Source of the DNA: Hypericum androsaemum
Lineage: Eukaryota > Streptophyta > Magnoliopsida > Malpighiales > Hypericaceae
Length of the DNA stretch: 64,000 bases
Direction of reading: 5' to 3'
Assembly (NCBI GenBank): GCA_963995505.1
Contig: OZ023182.1
Span: 18,307,619-18,371,618, forward strand
The notes below the pieces were generated by a model, which was not told where the DNA came from, did not search any database, and saw only the letters and a program-made list of their open reading frames with translations. Of this stretch, positions 58,286 through 64,000 are shown in pieces (position 1 is the first letter of the stretch; each line of letters starts with the position of its first letter). A program made the translations under genes and the position numbers.

Positions 58286-60865
58286 CTAATTTATGGAAAA
58301 AGATGACACTTGTCGGTCGACTAATGAATCGATATCAGTACTATCCAAGCTAGAATACTGATTGGTAGAAGTGAATCCAAAGTCCCAATAATCACTCTCC
58401 ATGATCGCTGGTTGCTCTGCTTGAGTTGGCGAAACATGAGGACCTTGATGAGACTTTTGTATCCCTTCCAGCACTAGTGCCACTTCCTTCATACTCGGCC
58501 TCTCTTTCCCGGTCCAGTTCAAGCATCTCCTCGCTAAATTCGCGACCAAAATGATCTCCTCTCTTCTTCCAGACACCTCAATTCGCTTGTCAACAATATC
58601 AAACAAGCGGTCGTCATCCATACAGAGGAGAAAACGATAAACCAAACTCCGAACCTCTTCTTCTCCTGCAGCAGAGATTGGCTTTAGCCCCGTCAGTAGT
58701 TCTACCAATACAACACCAAAGCTGTAAACATCGCTCTTATCCGTGAACTGGCTTGACCGGAAGTACTCGGGATCCAAGTACCCGAATGTGCCCTGCACGC
58801 GAGTGGTAACATGAGTTTGGTCTATGGTGACAGATTTTGAAATGCCGAAATCAGCCACCTTGGCTCGGTACTTCTCATCTAGGAGTATGTTAGTAGACTT
58901 GATATCCCGGTGGTAGATTGGCATTGAAGCGGCTGAGTGCAAGTAAGCAAGCGCTCCTGATAATTCAACACCGATCTTCCTCCGCATGTCCCAAGTCACG
59001 TCCTCGTCGTTCTCGTGGTCTTGAAGAAGCTCGAAAAGGTTCCCATTAGGGATAAACTCGTAGACCAACAAAGGCACCTCGGTCTCCAAGCAGCACCCTA
59101 AAAGCTTTACCACGTTCCGGTGGTTAACTTGCGAGAGAATAACAACTTCATTGATGAACTCTCGAGTCTTGCATTCATCTAGGCTGGCTTTCGACCTCTT
59201 GACCGCCACGATCCGCCCGTCTGCTAGCATGCCCTTGTACACTGTGCCTTGGCCTCCCTGGCCGAGCATTCGATTGATGTTGAAATGGTCAGTGGCTCTG
59301 TCGAGCTCCTTCAAACTGAACATCTTCACTTTCTCCACGTTGACTTCTCTAGATAGAAGCTGTTCTTGTAGTAGCAAACCTCCGTTGCGCCTGAAATTCT
59401 TCTCTCTGAGCTTTCTGCTCCTTTGTTTCCTCCACAACTTGCTCAGTATCCAGATGCCAGTGGCTCCGAGTACTACCCCAAAGCCTACAATAAGAACTGC
59501 ACAAAGTTTTCGAGTCAGTAATGAGACGACATGGTTATCTCTGTCTCAAGAAGTAATAAAATAGGAATTTGAATTAAGTGAATATCAAGCAATTTTGGCA
59601 GGAAATATATTCCAAAGAATAGGTTTCAGAATTGGCTATCTATGTTGTGACCATAGTAAAATTTTCCCGCGAGAGTTGGTACGGTGTATTACCTATAACT
59701 AGCGGAGACTTCTTTTTCTCTGTATCAGTTGGAAAGCATTCATAACTTCCCTCCGTATTTATACAGCGTTCAGTTCGGGAGTGGCAAACAGGCGGGTGGT
59801 CAAGCGAGCATTCATCAATATCTGAGAAAGCAAAAGAAACAAGCATTCGTAACTCATTACAATCTCGGTTGGAAAATTATATATATATACCTTTAAATAA
59901 TACAAAGCAAAGGAATTGAGAGAAGCAAAAACATTACCGGTACAACCATTTGGGACATAGGGGTTGCCTTCAGTGCCCCGCGAGCAACTACAACGAACAA
60001 CAGAGCTATTGAGTCCTATAGCGGTTATTCCATTGCAAGAAGCAGCATGCCAACCATCCGACGAACTAAGCTCCTTTGATCTGTCATTCAAAATCGGACC
60101 ATACGCGTTGTAGTGTACCTCCCAGTCAAGCACAACCGGAACATACTCCATCTCCGCCACTGCCGAGACATCCCCGTGCTTGATGACGATCTCCCTATCA
60201 AACCAGCTCTGGTTTACCAAGAACGCGTATCTGAAAATATAGTTGTCAGCGGACCCACGTGTTATGGATATATTGAGAACCTTGAGGTAGGACGGGATTT
60301 TGGACTGGCAGCAGTTGATTCCGGTGCAGCTACCGTTTACTCTCGAGAGTTTCATGCCGCCGTCCTCGCACATGGACATGCATCCACCTACTATGGAGTC
60401 GTCCTGGATTAGCCAAGCGAGGTTGCTACAACCCACCGCGGTGAACGTGTTGTGAGTAGAAGAGAAGGAGAACGGCGTGGATGCCAGGTTGATAACTGCC
60501 ACGTCAGGAGAAGACGCTTCTGGCATGCCATCAGCAATACAGCTTAAGGATACCGGAGACATGACACCAACGGTTCCATCTTCCACCGAAATCTGCAGCA
60601 CCTTTATGCCGGAAAGAAGTGTGGGAGTGCCGTCGGAGCTGCAATTTATCTTGAAAGACTCTTCCAGGTAACAACCAGGTTCGATCCCAAATGGGTACGG
60701 AATGCTGATATTTCCGCAGAGATTTTGACAGCCAGATAAGGCTATAGATGCTGCCTCAGCCAGGTTAACAAGATTGAAGAGCAGCGGCCATAGAAGCGGC
60801 AGCGTAGTACTTGATGCCAAAATAAGTTGGAAAGCCATTTTTGGTTCTTGAAGATTAGTGACCAT
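58286..60865 (-). CDS. Wall-associated receptor kinase-like protein, copy F, intact (3 exons)
   Basis: Exons 60865-59938, 59821-59693 and 59496-58286 (928, 129 and 1211 bp) join in frame to 755 aa with GT-AG introns. The conserved Met ([10 protein letters not shown]) is at 60838, giving 746 aa if used. Signal peptide; GUB_WAK domain with [11 protein letters not shown] and [31 protein letters not shown] exon [13 protein letters not shown] with [10 protein letters not shown]. The membrane helix ([20 protein letters not shown]) is of the type shared with E and H. The kinase has [24 protein letters not shown] and LDPEYF, all complete. It should be a plasma-membrane RD kinase. Kinase and C-tail are very close to D, while membrane and EGF parts differ. 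Confidence 0.92.
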
Positions 60866-61204
60866 ACAAATAGCAGCACACTAAATTGACTTAAAGGGAG
60901 ACTTCGCAATAGACTGTTCTTTATTCCACGTTCTTGTTACTATAGGACACGGAACGATGACTTGATAAAGTCTTCTCTCTTGTAGAAAAGCAATGGCCAT
61001 TATCGCTCCACGAATGAATATATGATTAACAGACTAGTCAGGGCCTGCATCGATTTGTATGATATTCATGCACAAGTTGATTTTTTCCTCAAAATTTTGG
61101 GTACTCGGATATTTACTATGTCAATTTATCTATTCAATGATAATATAATTTAAGAAAAAGTTGATTTTAGTATTTGTGGTGTTGAGTTTTTGCACGTGTT
61201 TTAA
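60866..61204. promoter_or_regulatory. 5' flank of WAK copy F, likely promoter region
   Basis: Matches the 5' flanks of A, D and E (CAGCACACTAAATTGACTTA, GACTTGATAAAGTCTTCTCT, AAAGCAATGGCCATTATCGC). It probably holds the 5' UTR and promoter. No sure TATA box can be named. Confidence 0.4.
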
Positions 61205-61273
61205 AAAGCATCAATTGAGCCAATGGATTGAAGAGGAGTGGCCACAGAAATAGCAGTGCACTAAATTGACTTA
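61205..61273 (-). pseudogene. WAK relic J: 5' end sequence cut by the Harbinger element
   Basis: GAAGAGGAGTGGCCACAGAA and ATAGCAGTGCACTAAATTGA match the sequence around the exon 1 start of D (34266-34310). It ends at the Harbinger terminus at 61274. Only about 60 bases remain. Confidence 0.6.
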
Positions 61274-61594
61274 GACCACCCGCAGTAGCGAGCAAACGCT
61301 CGTGCGCGTGGGTTTTTTATTATTAAAAAAAATAAATAGGAAAACGGGGCACTCGGCCGCGCGATGGAGCCTGACAGCTCCGTGCTGGCGCGTGGCCCAA
61401 GCTGCCTAGTCAGCTTTTTTTTCTTTTATCTATCTATTTAGTTTCACTTGGCATAATGTTATTCGTAAAAATAGATTTTTTTTGGATAATATTTTTGTGG
61501 TTATCTAAACTAACCTTATCTTTAGTAAAACTAAAAAAAATGAAATTATTAATTTTCAAATCTCTATAAATAGAGTCTAATGTTAACATATTTT

Positions 61595-62629
61595 CCATAA
61601 TCTTATAATCCTTCAACTTATCAAAATTATAGAAAGTATCCGGACTCTCAACCTTTTTATAGCTCTCAATTGTCGCCAAATCTTTCCCAAATTTTATTTT
61701 TCCAACACCAACCCCCACAAAATATTCTACGGTATTTTTCCTTCGATGGGGCTAGCAAGAAAAAAACTAAAAAGCCTACACCAAGTAGTTGGGGTGTGAA
61801 AGAAGACATTTCCCTAATGTTAGCTTTCATCTACTGTAGCGAAGAAAGTGTTATTGGAAAAAATCAGAAGGGTACCTCGCTATGGTTCCGAGTGAGTGCA
61901 GAATACCATGTCTCTCAAGCAGAAAATCCGGAAGCTATCCATGAAAGAAATGTGCCTTCAATAAAATGAATTAATGTCAATGCAGCAAAGTGGGTTGGTG
62001 CATACCGAGAAGCACTTAAACAGAAGCGGAGCGGCATGAGCGATGCAGATGTTGTGACCAAAGCTCAAGCACTTTATGAAGGGGATGGTGGCAAAAAATT
62101 TACTGACCTTATTATTTTTAATGAAGTTATGTGTAAACATCCCAAGTAGCAAATTGAAGAAGGAGATCACGGTTCAACATATTTTCCTCCGCAAAACGAG
62201 GAGGATGATATAGAAAGTGGTGGGAGCTCGAAGAGGTCAAAGATGACCGAAGAAGGGGATTATTCAATCCCATCTAACTTAGAAGATACAATCACCATAT
62301 CTTCAACAATTTTCCGTCCTATAGGTAGAGATGCTGCCAAAAAAAGAAAAGGAAAATGTAAGGCATCTAATGATGTTGCAGCAGAAATTCGTGCATTGAG
62401 AATAACCAGAGATAATGAAAATGAAATTTTGAAGAAGAGAATGGAGCTGGAGCAACAAAGGGATCAACATAGGGAGCAACAAAGAATCCAGCGAGATCAA
62501 AAAAGGGAGGCCATGAAGAATATGGAGTTGAATAAAATCATGTTGACTGCTTTAATTTTGAAACAACACTTATTCCCAGAAGATGAAGAGATGAAGCGCT
62601 ATCTAATGTCTCGAGTGTTTAGAAACTGA
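61595..62629 (+). pseudogene. Harbinger ORF1, Myb-like DNA-binding protein, nonsense mutations
   Basis: One frame from about 61595 to a stop at 62627-62629, with in-frame stops at 61967-61969 and 62146-62148. The start codon region is deleted (compare 37147). It shows YPDSQPFYSSQ, FFQHQPPQNIL, a Myb/trihelix-like part (SSWGVKEDISLMLAFIYCSE, NAAKWVGAYREALKQKRSGM) and a C-terminal coiled coil (LKKRMELEQQRDQHREQQRI). ORF1 normally binds the element ends with the transposase in the nucleus. Confidence 0.82.
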
Positions 62630-62634
62630 TTAGT

Positions 62635-62830
62635 AATTTAATGTAATTTGTTCTTCATTTCATGTAACTTGTCGTTCATTTAATATAATTTATCGTTTAT
62701 TTCATGTAATTTATCTTTCATTTCATGTAATTTGTGTTTCATTTAATGTAACTTTTCGTTCATTTCATGTAATTTGTCTTTCATTTGATGTAATTTGTGT
62801 TTCATTTAATGTAATTTGTCGCGTACCTAT
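62635..62830 (+). repeat. Tandem repeats TTTCATGTAATTTGTCTTTCA-like
   Basis: Seven or so units of about 28-30 bases alternate CATTTCATGTAATTTGTC and CATTTAATGTAATTTGT. They follow ORF1 directly, in its 3' UTR. Confidence 0.88.
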
Positions 62831-63012
62831 TGTATTGTCACTTCAACTTTATCATCCAACCCATACCCATAATTATGGTAATTTGTCGCGTACATATTGT
62901 ATTATCACTTCAACTTTGTCATCCAATCCATACCCATAATTATGATAATTTGTCGCGTACCTATTGTATTATCACTTCAACTCTGTCATCCAACCCATAC
63001 CCATAATTCTAT
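62815..63012 (+). repeat. Three tandem copies of a unit of about 67 bases
   Basis: TTTGTCGCGTACCTATTGTA starts each unit (about 62816, 62882 and 62949), and each ends near CCAACCCATACCCATAATTA. They lie just upstream of the transposase ATG at 63062. Confidence 0.9.
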
Positions 63013-63061
63013 ATATATTGGTGACCATAACAAACTTAAATATACCCAAAAGTCTTCCAAT

Positions 63062-64000
63062 ATGTCTCTCAAGGAAAATACATTAGATTCGGATTCAAGT
63101 TTTAGTGCTTCATTTACAAGAGAATTTGATGAATGGGAAGCACGAAGAAGCGAACAGAATCGACAAATTGATCACTTACCCGAGGATGCGTTCATAGTCA
63201 ATCCTAGTCTTATCCTGAGAGTTCCACCTCTTCCAAGGCGAAGGCGATATGTAAATAGGGAATGAAGAGTTGGTGAGGAACGCTTGATGAATGACTATTT
63301 TGTGGAGAGCCCAACGTATTCACCTGAGGTCTTCCGGAGAAGGTTTCGCATACAAAGATCGTTATTCCTTCGCATTGTGGAGGCGGTTAGTGCCAATGAC
63401 TAATATTTTCGACAAAAAAAAAAGCTACAGGTACAATTGGTTTGACAGGCATGCGGAAATATACCGGAGCTATAAGGATGTTAGCTTATGGGACATCAAC
63501 TGATGTCGTTGATGAATACCTAAAAATGGGTGCATCTAGCTCTCATGAAATTCGTAGAATGTGTAATTTCCTGCTTCGGAAATGTACCTGAGAAGGCCCA
63601 ATGCACATGATTTGGCAAGACTACTCTACGTCGGAGAACAATGTGAATTCCCGGGCATGATATGTAGTATTGACTGTATGCACTGGGAATGGAAAAATTA
63701 TCCTAATGCATAGGCTGTGCAGTATGCAGGAAGGAGCGGAAAACCTACAATTATTCTGGAAGCAGTTGCATCATATGACTTATGGGATATGTCATACTTT
63801 CTTTGGAACACTAGGTACTCTCAATGATATTAATGTACTACACCGATCTCCTATTTTTAGTGATGTCTTGGAAGGCCGAGTACCAAAAGTTAGTTACGTC
63901 GTCAACGGTTGACAACATGATATGGCATATTATCTCACTGATGGGATATATCCTACATGAGCTACATTTTTCAAGTCAATTACATCTCCGCCAACCTTAA
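63062..64000 (+). pseudogene. Harbinger DDE transposase (DDE_Tnp_4 type), frameshifted, partial
   Basis: Starts MSLKENTLDSDSS at 63062 and reads PPLPRRRRYVNRE. A TGA at 63263-63265 follows, then RLMNDYFVESPTYSPEVFRR and FLRIVEAVS, and a TAA near 63398. A shifted frame gives GTIGLTGMRKYTGAIRMLAY and GTSTDVVDEYLKMGASS. Then come LRRPNAHDLARLLYVGEQC, FPGMICSIDCMHWEWKNYP with the first catalytic Asp, GKPTIILEAVASYDLWDMSY and a last NDINVL-like stretch near 63815. The rest lies outside the window. Several frame breaks make it inactive. Confidence 0.88.

Larger units (their letters stand above)
61274..64000 (+). mobile_element. PIF/Harbinger DNA transposon, decayed, continues beyond the window
   Basis: Begins GACCACCCGCAGTAGCGAGC after TTA, a possible 3-bp target. 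The terminal region matches the relic at 36752. It holds the two genes typical of plant Harbinger elements in order: a Myb-like/NAM-associated ORF1 and a DDE transposase, both with stops. Two tandem-repeat fields separate them. The right end is outside the window. Confidence 0.88.

Noticed and set aside
62635..63012. Regularly spaced repeats as a CRISPR array
   Set aside because: Head-to-tail tandem units without unique spacers, in a plant transposon.

Overview
The window looks like nuclear DNA of a dicot plant. The genes have introns with GT-AG ends, the sequence is AT-rich, and it carries plant-type wall-associated kinase (WAK) genes, plant Ty3 and Ty1 retrotransposons, Mutator-like (MULE), hAT-like and PIF/Harbinger DNA elements, and plant LINE remnants. 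I cannot name the species from the sequence.

The backbone is a tandem cluster of WAK-like receptor kinase genes, all on the minus strand, from about 8.8 kb to 61.3 kb. Two copies look intact, each with three exons (GUB_WAK ectodomain, EGF exon, transmembrane plus kinase exon): copy D (31184-34282, 756 aa) and copy F (58286-60865, 755 aa). The others are broken. A (8.9-9.6 kb) is an ectodomain relic. B (17.1-19.5 kb) has an intact kinase exon but a damaged ectodomain. C (20.7 kb) is part of exon 1. H (25.9-26.4 kb) has lost its kinase domain by an in-frame deletion. I (27.5 kb) is an EGF relic. E (38.0-49.1 kb) is split by three separate retroelements. G (52.8 kb) is a 3' relic and J (61.2 kb) a 5' relic. 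A conserved 3' flank and 5' flank recur with the copies, so the cluster grew by duplication of a unit larger than the gene.

Left of the cluster (1-8.8 kb) lie a possible MULE transposase N-terminus, several tandem-repeat fields, and a three-exon fragment of an oxidosqualene cyclase gene. One of its exons is split by a Reina-like Ty3 chromovirus (2793-8286) with 382-bp LTRs and a perfect 5-bp target duplication (TSD).

Between and inside the WAK units are: a 3'-terminal Ty1/copia half-element flanked by two 715-bp direct repeats (10.5-15.9 kb); a Pack-MULE carrying a ribosomal protein L11 gene piece with introns (21113-22391, 9-bp TSD); a retroposed sequence with a 13-bp TSD (23.1-23.9 kb); a second truncated copia (27.6-29.3 kb); a hAT-like element (29939-30675); a compound foldback region with a nitrate reductase fragment and a Harbinger relic (34.8-37.9 kb); a foldback element with tRNA-Thr-like arms (50770-51898); a Pack-MULE with a matrix metalloproteinase fragment (53812-54776); and a 2.75-kb MULE-like element with a long purine tract (55076-57828). 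The right end (61274-64000) is a decayed PIF/Harbinger element with a Myb-like ORF1 and a DDE transposase that runs off the window.

Functionally, only WAK D and F look able to make complete proteins. They would be plasma-membrane receptor kinases with a cell-wall-binding ectodomain. I found no evidence for a novel multi-gene system. The most unusual signals are the gene fragments captured by TIR elements with verifiable target duplications, the triply interrupted WAK pseudogene, and the kinase-less WAK copy.
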